DNA from: Streptomyces sp. NBC_01446
GTDB taxonomy: Bacteria; Actinomycetota; Actinomycetes; Streptomycetales; Streptomycetaceae
Length of the DNA stretch: 64,000 nucleotides
Reading direction: 5' to 3'
Assembly (NCBI RefSeq): GCF_026340095.1
Contig: NZ_JAPEPO010000003.1
Coordinates: forward strand, 62,001 to 126,000
A program made the position numbers and the translations under genes. Below the pieces are notes generated by a model. It saw only the letters and a program-made list of their open reading frames with translations, was not told the DNA's origin and made no database searches. This document shows positions 7,403 to 16,255 of this stretch, one piece after another (the stretch's first letter is position 1; every line of letters starts with the position of its first letter).

Positions 7403-8641
7403 TCAGCCAGGCTGTTGGTCCGGCAACTCGGCAGACACGGACCTTCGTTGGCCATCACCAACGGTGCAAGGCGTGGCCAACCGGACCACAGCCGGCTGCA
7501 GCACGGCGAGCAGGAGGCACGCGAGCGCCATCGCGCTCCACAGCCCTGCTGGACCGGCGTACTCGATCAGTTGCGTCCCCATCACAGGCGCGGTGATCCC
7601 GGCGATGCCCCAACTGGTTCCGTAAACGGCCAGGTAGCGCCCCTTTCCGTCTGTCGGGGCCAGCTCGGCAACGACCGCGTAGACGCGGCCTACCAGGAGC
7701 AGGTCGCCCACACTCCAGACGACGGTTGCCGCCAGGTAGCCGACCAGCGTGTGAGCGAGCGCGTATCCACCGAGGCCCAGCGCCAGCAGTAGATGCCCGG
7801 CAGTAAAGGCAACTGGTGCCGAGAGCGTGGAGAGCCGGCTCCAGCTCATCAGCGGTTGGCCTGCGCAGATGGTGAGGGCGGAGGCCGTGAACAGTAGCCC
7901 GGCGTCGGCAGGTTGTAGTCCTGCATGGTCCATGGCGAGCGGCAACGTGATCATGATCTGGAGGTAGATCACGGCGAAGAACGTTCCCGTTGCCAAGAGG
8001 AGCAACAGGGCACGGTCCCGCCACGGAGCGACGGCGAGTCCCTGCTCGGGTACGGCGGCCGTGGCCGTGCGGTGGTCGGCGGGCAGGACCAGTTGGACGG
8101 TGAGCGCGCAGAGCAGGCACGTGATCGCGTCGACGACGAACAGCCAGCGCAGATCCCAGCGGCCCAGACCTGCCGCCAGAAGTCCGGCGCCCATGCCCGC
8201 CGCGGCCAAGGCCGCATTCAACAGGCCGTAGGCGCGCACATGCTCCCCAGGCGCCACCACGTCGGCGATCATGGCTTGGCTCGGCGGTTCGTAGAGTTCG
8301 AAGACCAGGCCCAGCAAGACCGCGCAGCAGATGACCAGGCTCAGGCTGTCAGCAGCGGCGAGCCCCAGCTGCGCCACCGCGCACCCCGTCAGGCCCATCA
8401 CGATCGTGCGGCGTCGGCCGATCCGGTCGGCCAGGCGTCCTCCGGCCAGGCGTGAGGGAATCGTGGCGAGCCCGAAGGCGGCACTGACATATCCCGCGAC
8501 GGCAGCGCTGGCCCCGAAGCTCGTCGTGATGAGCACGGTGAGGAACGACATCGAGAACGCACCGAGCCGGTTGACCGCCCGCGCAACGATCAGCAGCCGT
8601 ACCGAACGCGGCAATCTCTTGCTGCCGTGCAAAGCCCTCAC
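7403..8641 (-). CDS. MFS transporter (12-TM drug-efflux type)
   Basis: A 412-residue membrane protein with about 12 hydrophobic helices. The MFS signature GGRLADRIGRRRTIVMG lies in the loop between helices 2 and 3 (around residues 68-84), and YEPPSQAMIADVV lies in helix 4, as in exporters of the MdtH type. The substrate is unknown. It is divergent from the CGNR gene with about 75 bp between the starts, a frequent regulator-exporter arrangement. The C-terminus (PCTVGDGQRRSV onward) is soluble. Confidence 0.85.
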   Translation of the reverse strand: MRALHGSKRLPRSVRLLIVARAVNRLGAFSMSFLTVLITTSFGASAAVAGYVSAAFGLATIPSRLAGGRLADRIGRRRTIVMGLTGCAVAQLGLAAADSLSLVICCAVLLGLVFELYEPPSQAMIADVVAPGEHVRAYGLLNAALAAAGMGAGLLAAGLGRWDLRWLFVVDAITCLLCALTVQLVLPADHRTATAAVPEQGLAVAPWRDRALLLLLATGTFFAVIYLQIMITLPLAMDHAGLQPADAGLLFTASALTICAGQPLMSWSRLSTLSAPVAFTAGHLLLALGLGGYALAHTLVGYLAATVVWSVGDLLLVGRVYAVVAELAPTDGKGRYLAVYGTSWGIAGITAPVMGTQLIEYAGPAGLWSAMALACLLLAVLQPAVVRLATPCTVGDGQRRSVSAELPDQQPG

Positions 8642-8716
8642 CCCTCACTCGTCACCAGCGAAACGGATATCGTCGGTAACACGTGGACGCTAGGACTCGA
8701 AGGAGTGACCAGTCAA

Positions 8717-9292
8717 GTGATGTTCGATGGTCACGTGCTGACGTTGCTCGATGCAGCCGTCTCGCTCGTGAATGCGCTGACCGACGGCTCCCGACAGGGC
8801 CGCCCCTATGTCGCTCCACGCGGCGATCAGCTCCCGCAGGCCGTGCACGAGGCGCTGCCGCTCGCATCCGCCCGCTCCACCGTTGAGCCGGCACACGCGG
8901 CCTATCTGACGGACACCGCACAGCAGTTGAGGGCCGTGTTCGACGCCGTCGACAACGGCCGCACCGACCAGGCCGCGGAGCACGTGAACGCCCTCCTGCG
9001 CACCACCGGAGCCCGTCCCCAACTCGACCGCGTAGATGCCGAGCCCTGGCAGGTTCACTTCCATGGCGCCGAGGACACGCTCTCCGTCGGTTGGAGCGCG
9101 GGCTGCGCGACCGCCCTGGCCCTGGCTATCGGCAGCAACTTGGCTGGCCGCCTCGGCGTGTGCACGGCACCGCAATGCGACCGCGTCTACGTCGACAACT
9201 CCCGCAACGCCGTCCGCCACTTCTGCTCGAACGCCTGCCGAAGCCGGGTCAAAGCCGCAGCCTTCCGCGCCCGCAGGAACTCGCCAAGCTGA
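8717..9292 (+). CDS. CGNR zinc-finger (ABATE domain) protein
   Basis: About 192 residues. An N-terminal ABATE-type stress-response domain (VLTLLDAAVSLVNALTDG) is followed by the C-terminal CGNR zinc finger: LGVCTAPQCDRVYVD, NSRNAVRHFCSNACRSR. The four cysteines are present. In this family the finger is predicted to bind DNA and the protein to act as a regulator. GTG 8717 or ATG 8720 follows GAAGGAG at 8699-8705. It is divergent from the MFS gene and is a plausible regulator of it. Confidence 0.8.
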   Translation: MMFDGHVLTLLDAAVSLVNALTDGSRQGRPYVAPRGDQLPQAVHEALPLASARSTVEPAHAAYLTDTAQQLRAVFDAVDNGRTDQAAEHVNALLRTTGARPQLDRVDAEPWQVHFHGAEDTLSVGWSAGCATALALAIGSNLAGRLGVCTAPQCDRVYVDNSRNAVRHFCSNACRSRVKAAAFRARRNSPS

Positions 9293-9498
9293 GGCGCAAC
9301 GGACTGGTCAGCCCGCAGCGAAGCGACGCCTCGGGGGTGTCGAGGTGCGACATGAGGCTCGCGCGTCATGGCGACGGGCCCGTCCGCAGCAGGTAGACGA
9401 GACACACTGAGGCGTCTGGGGAACCAAGGAAGCGCAGGGTAAAGGACATGCCCGCCCTCCCCCGGACCGGAACCGCGGACAGGCGCCGCGGGCACAGT

Positions 9499-10486
9499 GT
9501 CCTGCGTGTTCACGTCCAACTCGGCGCGCACGAGGCGCCGGAAGCGGTGTTCGAGGACCTCCTGGGCCTGGTACCAGCCCTATCCGCACGATCACAGCGT
9601 CGACATGGACGTGAGTGGGGCGCTGGGCCACTTCGGCCGCAGCCCCCACGAGCTGGGCCAAATCCTGCAGTTGCGTGCGCTCGCGCTCTACGGCGTGCAC
9701 GCCGTCGTGGGCGGAGGCCGCTCCCCGCTCATCGCCGCAATGGCCGCCGCCACCCCGCCTGGGCGCATCACCGTCATCGCCCCAGACGACGACGCGGTCG
9801 ACGCATTCCTCAAGCCCCGGCCCATCGCCGCCCTGCCCGGCATCGGGCCGGCCACCGCCAAAACTCTGTCCCGATACGGGATCACCACCATCGGACAGCT
9901 CGCAGACACCTCCGAAAGCGTGCTCGCCCGCATCCTCGGCCAGCAGGCCCGTCGCGAACTCTCCGCCCGCGCCCGCGGCAACAACGACCGGCCCGTGCAG
10001 CGCACCGCCCTGATCCGCTCCACCAGCGCCAGCCGCAACTTCGACCGAGACGAACTGGACCCGGACGCACACCGCCGCGCGCTGCTCGCCCTGGCCGAAG
10101 AACTCGGAGCCCGGCTGCGCACCTCACACGAGGTGTGCCGGTGACTCACGCTCACCGTGCGCTACGCCGGCCGCACCAGCACCACCCGCAGCCGCGCCCT
10201 GCCGGAACCAAGCGCCCACTCCCCCGCCCTCACCGCCCTCGCCTACAGCCTCTACACCTCGCTGGGGCTCGAGCGGACCCGAGTACGCCACCTCGCCCTG
10301 CGCGCCGACCGGCTCGGGCCAGACGAGACTGCGCACCATCAACTACTGCTCGACGAAGGCGACGACAAAGCCCGCCGCATCGAAGCCGTCACAGACGCCG
10401 CTCGCAGTCGGTTCGGACCACGCGTCATCACCGCCGCCACCCTCACGCGCCCCCAGCGAGGCGGGCACCCCAGGGAGCAGTCATGA
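9499..10486 (+). pseudogene. Y-family DNA polymerase pseudogene (DinB/ImuB-like)
   Basis: The gene is readable in three pieces. Residues LRVHVQLGAHEAPEAVFEDL open it in one frame. Near 9580 it shifts to the frame with GALGHFGRSPHELGQIL and the helix-hairpin-helix block IAALPGIGPATAKTLSRYGI. It then meets TGA at 10142-10144, after which the same frame continues with LTLTVRYAGRTSTTRSRAL to 10486. The first segment and the HhH-type fingers/little-finger region match actinobacterial Y-family polymerases that act in error-prone repair. One frameshift and one in-frame nonsense codon mean that no full-length enzyme is made. Confidence 0.8.
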
Positions 10487-10734
10487 TCGGCGTGAGAGCA
10501 GGCCACTACCACCGGTCCTCAGCATCGACGGCACCCGATGTCCTGCACGGCTGGTGGAGCAACGCCGACATCACAGAGTTCACCAAATACAAGGAACACA
10601 CGGCGAGCGCCTCCGCACAACTGCGGCTGGCCGAGGCCGCCGACGTCGAGTGGGAGCTCCGCAGGTGGTCCACTTCCCCGGGTGAGATGTTCCGTCGTCT
10701 GGAGCGGTCGCTCCGACCTGGGGCGCCAAGGTGA
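10483..10734 (+). CDS. Small hypothetical protein coupled to the polymerase pseudogene
   Basis: An 83-residue frame starts at ATG 10483, overlapping the stop of the polymerase frame as ATGA, so it was translationally coupled to it. The sequence (DVLHGWWSNADITEFTKYKE, AAYDVEWELRRWS-like charged helices) has no recognised family or membrane segment. The tight coupling suggests a role in the same repair function or an accessory subunit. Confidence 0.45.
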   Translation: MIGVRAGHYHRSSASTAPDVLHGWWSNADITEFTKYKEHTASASAQLRLAEAADVEWELRRWSTSPGEMFRRLERSLRPGAPR

Positions 10735-10852
10735 CGTGACGCGCTCGTGCGGACGCTAAGACCTGAGGATAGGTCAGCGGGCCCCCAGTGGCCGCTGGGG
10801 CGTGTCGGCTCCAGGTTCCGCCGGCCTCGGTGACCAGGCAGGTGGTGGACAT

Positions 10853-11389
10853 TCAACGGGCAGGACCGCTGACGACTGCCGCCAGCACGTCAGCGCCCTC
10901 GGGGGTCAGACGGTAGAACCCCTGGAGGCTGATCGATCTTTCGAGGCGACCATCCACCACGTACTTCAGACCGCGGGTCTGCCCTCGCCGGTTGCGCCAG
11001 GCAAGCCCCGTGAGCAGTTCACCAGAGACGGGTATATCGAAGCGTACGGGCGTCGCGTCCACGTGTACCGCCTGAGCCCCACAGCCGCCCGCGCCGAGCA
11101 TCGACCAGTCGTCATGCCCGGGATACGCAGGATCGTCCCAGGCGGCGGGGGCTATGCCGCAGCAGTCGCGACGCTCCACGTCGATCACTCGCATCTGACT
11201 CACCACGAACACTTCGCGCTGCTTGACGTGCAGCGCGTACACCTCGTCCCCAGCACGGGCACCCGTCCACGCTGGCAGGGACGAGTGAACGCCACTGAAA
11301 GCGACCGGAGATCGCTCGCCCACGCGCCCTTCCTTGCGCAGCGCGCGGCACGTGTCATGGGTCCACAAGACGGTGAAGGCATCAGACAT
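10853..11389 (-). CDS. Conserved hypothetical protein
   Basis: A 178-residue soluble protein. It begins with AFTVLWTHDTCRALRKEGR, followed by a beta-rich middle (GARAGDEVYALHVKQREVFV, VSQMRVIDVERRD) and a C-terminal SLQGFYRLTPEGADVL block that resembles the end of a winged-helix regulator. The middle pattern of a small barrel with DEVYAL and VVSQMRV recalls PUA/ASCH-like folds, but this is only an impression. It stands alone between convergent neighbours. Confidence 0.5.
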   Translation of the reverse strand: MSDAFTVLWTHDTCRALRKEGRVGERSPVAFSGVHSSLPAWTGARAGDEVYALHVKQREVFVVSQMRVIDVERRDCCGIAPAAWDDPAYPGHDDWSMLGAGGCGAQAVHVDATPVRFDIPVSGELLTGLAWRNRRGQTRGLKYVVDGRLERSISLQGFYRLTPEGADVLAAVVSGPAR

Positions 11390-11483
11390 GCCGTGATCCT
11401 ATGAACAGGGACTGACAGCCTCCTGCCGGAACGTCCGCGATGCCTCCCCTGCCTTCGGGCATCGAATTGTGGTGCGCGGATCT

Positions 11484-11935
11484 TCAGGCCGGCTCGGGAG
11501 CGCAGCGGGGGCACAGCGCGCCGGGTGCGCCCACGGGCCGTCCGCACAGGCCGTCTTGTCCCGGGCACTCAGGCTTGGGCGTGATCACGTCCATCGCCAG
11601 TCTCTGCGGGTTTGCCTCGGTGGGTTGTGGCGGCGCCATCCAGGAACGGCGAGCCTGATCGGAGGCTGCGGCCAGGAGCGCGAGCTGCTGCAGGCGGGCG
11701 GCGACGAGGGCGGACAGGGAGTGGGTGCGCTGCTGTGGTGGCGGATAAGGGCGCCCCACGAGGGCCTCGCGGATGTGTTCGCGGCTCACTCCGCCCTGCA
11801 GGAGGCGGCCGACGAGCGGGGCCTGGTCGGCGAGGGTGGTGCCCGTGGCCAACGCCGCGTGGACTTCTGGGTGATGTCGGGCGATCGACAACAACGTTTC
11901 CTCACCCCGGGCGGCCGACTTTGCGTCCCTCCCTC
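11484..11935 (-). pseudogene. 5'-truncated helical hypothetical protein with C-terminal zinc-ribbon-like tail
   Basis: The minus frame carries helical segments (LLSIARHHPEVHAALATG, LVGRLLQGGVSREHIREAL, LSALVAARLQQLALLAAA) and ends with PECPGQDGLCGRPVGAPG and LCPRCAPEPA, a cysteine-rich tail. This resembles the C-terminal half of replication- or HTH-associated helical proteins common in Streptomyces. The N-terminal half is missing: upstream codons turn into the antisense of another start region near 11950-12040. Confidence 0.4.
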
Positions 11936-11994
11936 CCCTGTCTTCGCGCGTGTCCTGGGCGGAGGGAGGGAGGGGGCCCGGCTGGGAGGACCGC

Positions 11995-12120
11995 ATGGAG
12001 CACATCGAGAACATCGATGATGCACGCGAGGAGCTGATCACGGCGGCGCGAACACTACTGATCGCGGACGGCGCGCTCTATCACATCCACTGGGCGACCC
12101 GTGGAGACAGCTGGAGGACC
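11995..12120 (+). pseudogene. N-terminal fragment of a hypothetical protein
   Basis: A plus frame starts at ATG 11995 with a GGGAGGAC ribosome binding site. It encodes MEHIENIDDAREELITAART and LLIADGALYHIHWATRGDSW before losing coding character near 12120. It faces the truncated minus-strand gene, so a deletion junction probably lies at about 11940-11990. No family was recognised. Confidence 0.3.
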
Positions 12121-12145
12121 CCCAGTCCGATCTGGCGCCGCCGTG

Positions 12146-12183
12146 GGCTTCGACGGCGCCCGGGCCCGGGCGCCGTCGAAGCC
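12146..12183. terminator. 38-bp perfect palindrome, likely bidirectional terminator
   Basis: GGCTTCGACGGCGCCCGGG (12146-12164) is followed immediately by its exact reverse complement (12165-12183). It lies 14 bp past the stop of the DUF326 gene on the minus strand and just after the plus-strand fragment, which fits a terminator. With no unpaired loop it would also extrude readily as a cruciform. Confidence 0.7.
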
Positions 12184-12196
12184 GATCAGGCAGGGA

Positions 12197-12559
12197 TCAC
12201 ATCGTGGCGCCCGCCATCGCGCGGCACATCTCCGCGCTGCGGCGACACGCCTCGGCACAGCGCATCATCTGCTGATCGTCCGGCATGGACATACACGCCT
12301 CGGCGCACATGTCGCACGCCTTGGCGCACATAGCGCACATCTCGGGCGACATCGGCGAGCGGCGCATCATCATGTCCGCGCACATGCGGGTCATCTCAGA
12401 GCAGTCAATGAGCGCGCGCATGATCTGCATCTGGGGCTGGCCGCCCATCTGCATGCAGGAGCTCATGGTCTCCTCGCAGACGCTGTGGCACGACATGCAC
12501 GCTGCGACGCAGTCCTGCATCTCCTTGCTCATCGCGGTCATCGATCCGGCCTGGGTCAT
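12197..12559 (-). CDS. DUF326 four-helix cysteine-rich (copper-binding type) protein
   Basis: A 120-residue protein starting at ATG 12559 with an AGGAGGA ribosome binding site. It is packed with Cys, Met and His in helical spacing: MQDCVAACMSCHSVCEETM, ALIDCSEMTRMCADMM, SPEMCAMCAKACDMCAEAC and MMRCAEACRRSAEMC. This is the ferredoxin-like/DUF326 four-helix bundle related to cytosolic copper-storage (Csp) proteins, which sequester Cu(I) on inward-facing cysteines. No Tat or Sec signal is seen, so it acts in the cytoplasm. The GGGGGCCCGGGGCGGGCCCC run upstream could be an operator for a CsoR-type regulator, but this is not established. Confidence 0.85.
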   Translation of the reverse strand: MTQAGSMTAMSKEMQDCVAACMSCHSVCEETMSSCMQMGGQPQMQIMRALIDCSEMTRMCADMMMRRSPMSPEMCAMCAKACDMCAEACMSMPDDQQMMRCAEACRRSAEMCRAMAGATM

Positions 12560-12809
12560 GGCTCCTCCTGGGGGTTTGGGGGCCCGGGGCGGGCCCCTTA
12601 CCCCTGTCTTACGCCTGCCCGTGCCCTCCCGCCATGGAGCAGATGGAAGGATTCCGCAACCTTTGCGCCGAAAGCATACGGTCCCCGGCATTTCACCAGG
12701 GGCACGTCACGGGTCCATCGGAGTTGTCGTCCCACGGCTTCCGGCCACGCCCCCGAAGTGGGCGCCGTCGACGATCTCCTGGTCCGCAGCCTCGGGGGCG
12801 CCAGCGCGA

Positions 12810-13030
12810 GCACGAGACATTGCCAGGTTCGAGGAGTTCCACCCGCCCGAAGAGGCGGACGAGGTCTACGCGGCTGCACGCTGCACGGACGCATCGCCGA
12901 CGCCTGGCCGGACCGGGACGACGTGTACGTCTACTTCAAACGGCCTGGGCGGTGCAGCCGTCGTCGACGCCACGAGGTTCGCCCGGGCCGCGGCCACGCT
13001 GGGCCGCACGGTGAGCCAGGCGCCGGCGCA
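12810..13030 (+). pseudogene. DUF72 family C-terminal remnant
   Basis: Coding signal is split over frames. One frame reads HGRIADAWPDRDDVYVYF and the next GLGGAAVVDATRFARAAATL. The order DVYVYF followed by a glycine/alanine turn and an amphipathic helix is the C-terminus of DUF72 proteins, which usually read VYVYFNND. A frameshift separates the two and no N-terminal part is present. Confidence 0.35.
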
Positions 13031-13353
13031 GGGACGCCCGGCCTGTCGCTCCGGATGCGCGGACCCACCCACCAAAGGGGCGCGGCTGCGTTGGCGGCCC
13101 GCGACGCGTGGAGCCTCCTCGGTGCATGAGGGAGCTCCAGCGCGTGCTGCTGCTGCGCAGCAGCAGCTAGGACAGGAGATCGGCGAGGGTGTCCAACGGC
13201 AGCGGTGCTTCAGGTCGGCTCAGAGGCTCAGAGTGACAGCCGGGCGAAGTCGCTACCGCGCGAGGGAACCGCTGACGTGCCGGCCGTCATCAGAGCTTGC
13301 GGGTGTCGCGGGGCTCGGCGTACGGCTCCTCGCCCGGTGAAAGGCCACCTTCG

Positions 13354-14043
13354 ATGGCACGTCCGCGTTCGAGTTCAGCGTTGAACTCCACAACCGAACC
13401 GGCACGAAAGGTCGTGAAGAAGACCGTGGATTCGATTCCTCCGCAGGAGTCGGCTGCCGCCTGCAATCGTGCATGGGAAGCTCTGGTCCCCGCGCGTGCC
13501 AGTTACCTGTCCGACGTCTCACCCCACTACGACGAAGTCTTCCGGGAGATCGCACAGCGAACGGAGCGCGCAGACAGTCTCGGCAAGAGCGACATCGCAG
13601 CACTGGTGGTCTGGAAGCGGCTGACCGCGCAGACCCCCTGGGTCTCGCAGCTGATGTCCCTACCCGAAACGCAGGTCCGCGCAGTCACGGCTCGGGCAGT
13701 CACCGCAGTCCGCGATACCGCGCTCTCGCGCAGTGAAGCCGCCCGTGCCGGGCGCGCCGTCGTGTGTGAACTGCCCGGCTTCCGTATCGGTGACGCCCTG
13801 GCCTCAGCCGTCCTTACCGCAGCGGCACCGAAACGGATGGCCGTCTACGACCGCCGAGTGCAACACGCCCTGAACGCTCTCGGCCTCACTCTCACCCGTG
13901 CTCCAGGACGGTACGGCCGCTACATGCAGCTTCTCGGTGATCTCCTCGACCACCGTCACCAGTACGCCGACGACTGGACGGCACGCGACATCGACACCGC
14001 CCTGTACTGGATCGGCAAAAACCCACACGTCGTTGATCATTGA
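13354..14043 (+). CDS. Conserved hypothetical protein with HhH-glycosylase-like C-terminal half
   Basis: About 229 residues from ATG 13354, which has a GAAAGG site upstream. The N-terminal half is helical (YDEVFREIAQRTERADSLG, DIAALVVWKRLTAQTPWV). The C-terminal half has FRIGDALASAVLTAAAPKR, MAVYDRRVQHALNALG and ARDIDTALYWIGKN, an order reminiscent of helix-hairpin-helix DNA glycosylase folds and of DUF6308-like proteins. No catalytic Lys/Asp motif can be identified with confidence, so the function is open. A strong terminator follows. Confidence 0.55.
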   Translation: MARPRSSSALNSTTEPARKVVKKTVDSIPPQESAAACNRAWEALVPARASYLSDVSPHYDEVFREIAQRTERADSLGKSDIAALVVWKRLTAQTPWVSQLMSLPETQVRAVTARAVTAVRDTALSRSEAARAGRAVVCELPGFRIGDALASAVLTAAAPKRMAVYDRRVQHALNALGLTLTRAPGRYGRYMQLLGDLLDHRHQYADDWTARDIDTALYWIGKNPHVVDH

Positions 14044-14215
14044 GCCTTCCGACCGGCTTCGCTCGGCATCCAGGACAGCGAGGTCGGTTCTGCCGCGTCT
14101 CTTCGCGTCCGGCGCAGCCCACCCACATGAGAGGGGCGGTTCGGAACGCGCTCTGCGGCAGCTGGTCGCTCCTGGGCTCGCCGGAGTGGGCAGCACAATC
14201 CCCCCGAGGATGCAG

Positions 14216-14251
14216 CCGTGGCTCGGCTGGGAACTCCCAGCCGAGCCACGG
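14216..14251. terminator. 17-bp perfect stem, bidirectional terminator
   Basis: CCGTGGCTCGGCTGGGA (14216-14232) pairs perfectly with 14235-14251. It lies between the convergent genes ending at 14043 (plus) and 14313 (minus), so it can end both transcripts. Confidence 0.75.
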
Positions 14252-14312
14252 ATCTTCTCACCCTGATGCCGCAGCCAGGGGCACGCGCCCCGGGTGTGCG
14301 GCCCAGGATTCT

Positions 14313-14786
14313 CTAGCCTCGGTTCTGGTAGTGGTGGCGGCCCCAGGAAGCGTCGTCGACGAAGCGGTCGTGGTCGTTGCGCAGGGTGGCGGTGTCGGAT
14401 CGGTTGTCCCACACGTAGGCGCGGCGGTCCTGGTAGAGGTCGTGGCGGGTGTCGTAGCCGATACCGGTGTGGACGCGGACCGTGGCACGGCCGGCGAGGC
14501 GGTAGTGGTCGAAGGTGTAGGTGCGGCCGTCCTCGTCCGCCAGGGTCCAGCCGTCAAGGTTCACGCTGCGGCGGGTGTTGTTGGTGATCTCCACCCACTC
14601 CTGGTTCAGGGAGCGGTTGGAACGGTTGTCCCATCCCGGGGAGTCGTACTGCACGCGGCTGATCTCGACGCTCCGCCACTGCGCGCCGTGATCGGCGGCG
14701 GACGCGGGCACCGCGATCGCCGCGGTGACGGCAGCGGCACTCAGCGCGGCGGCAGTCAGACGGCGAGCGGACGTGGATACGGTCAC
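14313..14786 (-). CDS. Secreted lamin-tail-domain (LTD) protein
   Basis: A 157-residue exported protein. GTG 14786 follows AGGGAG by about 7 nt and opens a Sec signal peptide (TVSTSARRLTAAALSAAAVT, cleavage after ASA). The mature part is a single LTD Ig-like domain: VEISRVQYDSPGWDNRSNRS, LNQEWVEITNNTRRSVNLDG, WTLADEDGRTYTFDHYRLAG. LTD domains in bacteria are found on secreted nucleases and surface proteins. Here it stands alone with no catalytic partner, so the role is unknown. Confidence 0.8.
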   Translation of the reverse strand: MTVSTSARRLTAAALSAAAVTAAIAVPASAADHGAQWRSVEISRVQYDSPGWDNRSNRSLNQEWVEITNNTRRSVNLDGWTLADEDGRTYTFDHYRLAGRATVRVHTGIGYDTRHDLYQDRRAYVWDNRSDTATLRNDHDRFVDDASWGRHHYQNRG

Positions 14787-14848
14787 AGGTACTCCCTGCA
14801 TCATGCGGGCACCAGCCCGACTGTCCCCGATGAGCAGCCGGGTGGTGC

Positions 14849-14886
14849 GGTGTGCGTGTGCGGCCGGCTGGCCGCACACGCACACC
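14849..14886. repeat. 17-bp perfect inverted repeat upstream of the LTD gene
   Basis: GGTGTGCGTGTGCGGCC (14849-14865), loop GGCT, and the exact complement at 14870-14886. It sits about 65 bp upstream of the LTD start. It could terminate a lost upstream gene or act in the leader RNA. Confidence 0.6.
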
Positions 14887-14887
14887 C

Positions 14888-15588
14888 TGCTCACCGCACC
14901 GGCACGCCCAGGCCCAACGCGGCACGTGTTGCCAATTGCCCACACCACCGTGACACGCGCCTGCAACATCCACCTATGTCGCCTATGTGCAGAATTGATG
15001 GGCTGACAGCATCGCATCCCTTGCCGTGACCGGTCGGCGCGTTGCATCCGTCAGGCCCGGCGGCTCGGCGAGCGGGCAGGCGCCACCCGAAAGTGAGTAA
15101 CAGCGCCGCAGCCCGAACTCCGTGGCCGCTGGACCGGTCCACACCGGCCCAGGGCAGGAAGCAGGCGTGAAAAGACCCCGCGCCACAGATCTCGGTGCGG
15201 GGTCTTCACGGAGCGCTGGGCAGGCCTTGCACCTGCATCTCCCCGCAGGAAGCGGGACGTTTTTCCTTGGACCACCAACGCATAGCGTGCCAGCATGAAT
15301 TCCGCCGGCCAGCTCAAGATCAACAGTACCAGGCGCGGGTCGTTCGGCCTCGTTGGTCGAGGCCCGGATGGCAAGCCTGGATCAGATACGGCGGAGCCGT
15401 GTTGGCGTAGCAGCTCAACATGGCCGCCAAAAAGAACGGCGGCCCCTCGAAGTGCTGCTCGCGTGCCCGCCCAGCCCGCATCCAACCCAGCATCATGCGG
15501 CGTAACGCGTCCTCGTGTCGGCGACGCCTGAATTGTGAGCCAGTTCCGGCGGTTGAAAAGTGGCCCCCTGCTGGTCCGTTGACGTTGG
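14888..15588. other. No intact gene; terminator and IS21 end
   Basis: Frames in this 700-bp stretch lack coding bias and recognisable motifs. It contains a strong stem at 15167-15209 (GTGAAAAGACCCCGC pairing with GCGGGGTCTTCAC), and at about 15533-15590 the terminal sequence of the decayed IS21 element (GTTGAAAAGTGGCCCCCTG). Confidence 0.5.
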
Positions 15589-15835
15589 TCATTCCCCGGT
15601 GTTGGCGGCTGGAACCCGCCCGAGGTCACGTCCGCGCATGCGGTAGCTGTCGCCCTTGAGAGAGATGACTTCGGCGTGGTGGACGAGGCGGTCGATCATG
15701 GCGGCGACGGTGTCGTCGCCGAAGTCCTCGCCCCAGCGCCCAAAGGGCTTGTTGCTCGTGACGATCACGGACGCGCGTTCGTATCTGCCCGAGATGAACT
15801 GGAAGAACAGGTTCGCGGCCTCGGGTTCGAAGGGG
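15533..15835 (-). pseudogene. IS21-family istB remnant with one IS end
   Basis: The minus frame ending at TGA (15591-15589) encodes FEPEAANLFFQFISGRYERA, SVIVTSNKPFGRWGEDFGDD and MIDRLVHHAEVISLKGDSYR, the C-terminal third of IstB, the AAA+ helper ATPase of IS21. The Walker A and B motifs and all of istA are gone; homology begins abruptly at about 15835. The sequence beyond the stop resembles an IS21 terminal repeat, so one end of the element is preserved. Confidence 0.75.
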
Positions 15836-16255
15836 AATCGTGCGGGGCATCGGACCGTCCAGGCCGAACCGGGTGACCGGGGGCGTGAGGGAACCGCCCA
15901 CCCACCACGGACCGGCCCCCCGAAGGGCCGTTGCCGAGCGGGACGCGAGAGCGGGAACCCAGCGCATCCAACACCGTTCGGGATGCACCCGGCACGCAGC
16001 ACTGGGTCCGCGACTCACTCATGCGCACTGGTCAGGAACGGTCGGTGTCCTGCGTGATGGCAGGGGAGCGTCGAGGCAGCTTCCCACTTCTCTGCGCAAG
16101 AAGCCGCGCGGCGTTCGTCAAGTGGCGGCCCTCCCTGCATCACTGTGGGTGGTATCCGTGTTGCGCCAGCCTGGGTGTGATCTTCGGTGGCATCCCGGTG
16201 GCATGCTCGCTCCGGCAGGCCGAGGGGCTGGGCCGACGATGTGCGGGAGGCTGTT
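15836..16255. other. No gene recognised
   Basis: The 420 bp between the istB junction and the lipoprotein gene hold frames without recognisable motifs in either strand. Nothing here is called. Confidence 0.4.

Noticed and set aside
12560..12620. CsoR-type operator upstream of the DUF326 gene
   Set aside because: The G/C runs could be paired in several ways, but no defined CsoR half-site spacing was recognised and no csoR gene is nearby.
15210..15270. tRNA-like segment after the 15167-15209 hairpin (CTTGCACCTGCATCTCCCCG)
   Set aside because: No cloverleaf with proper D and T arms could be drawn, so it was not called as RNA.
15051..15629. 192-codon minus-strand frame beside the istB remnant
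   Set aside because: It has no family features, runs through a terminator stem and the IS21 end, and has shadow-like composition.
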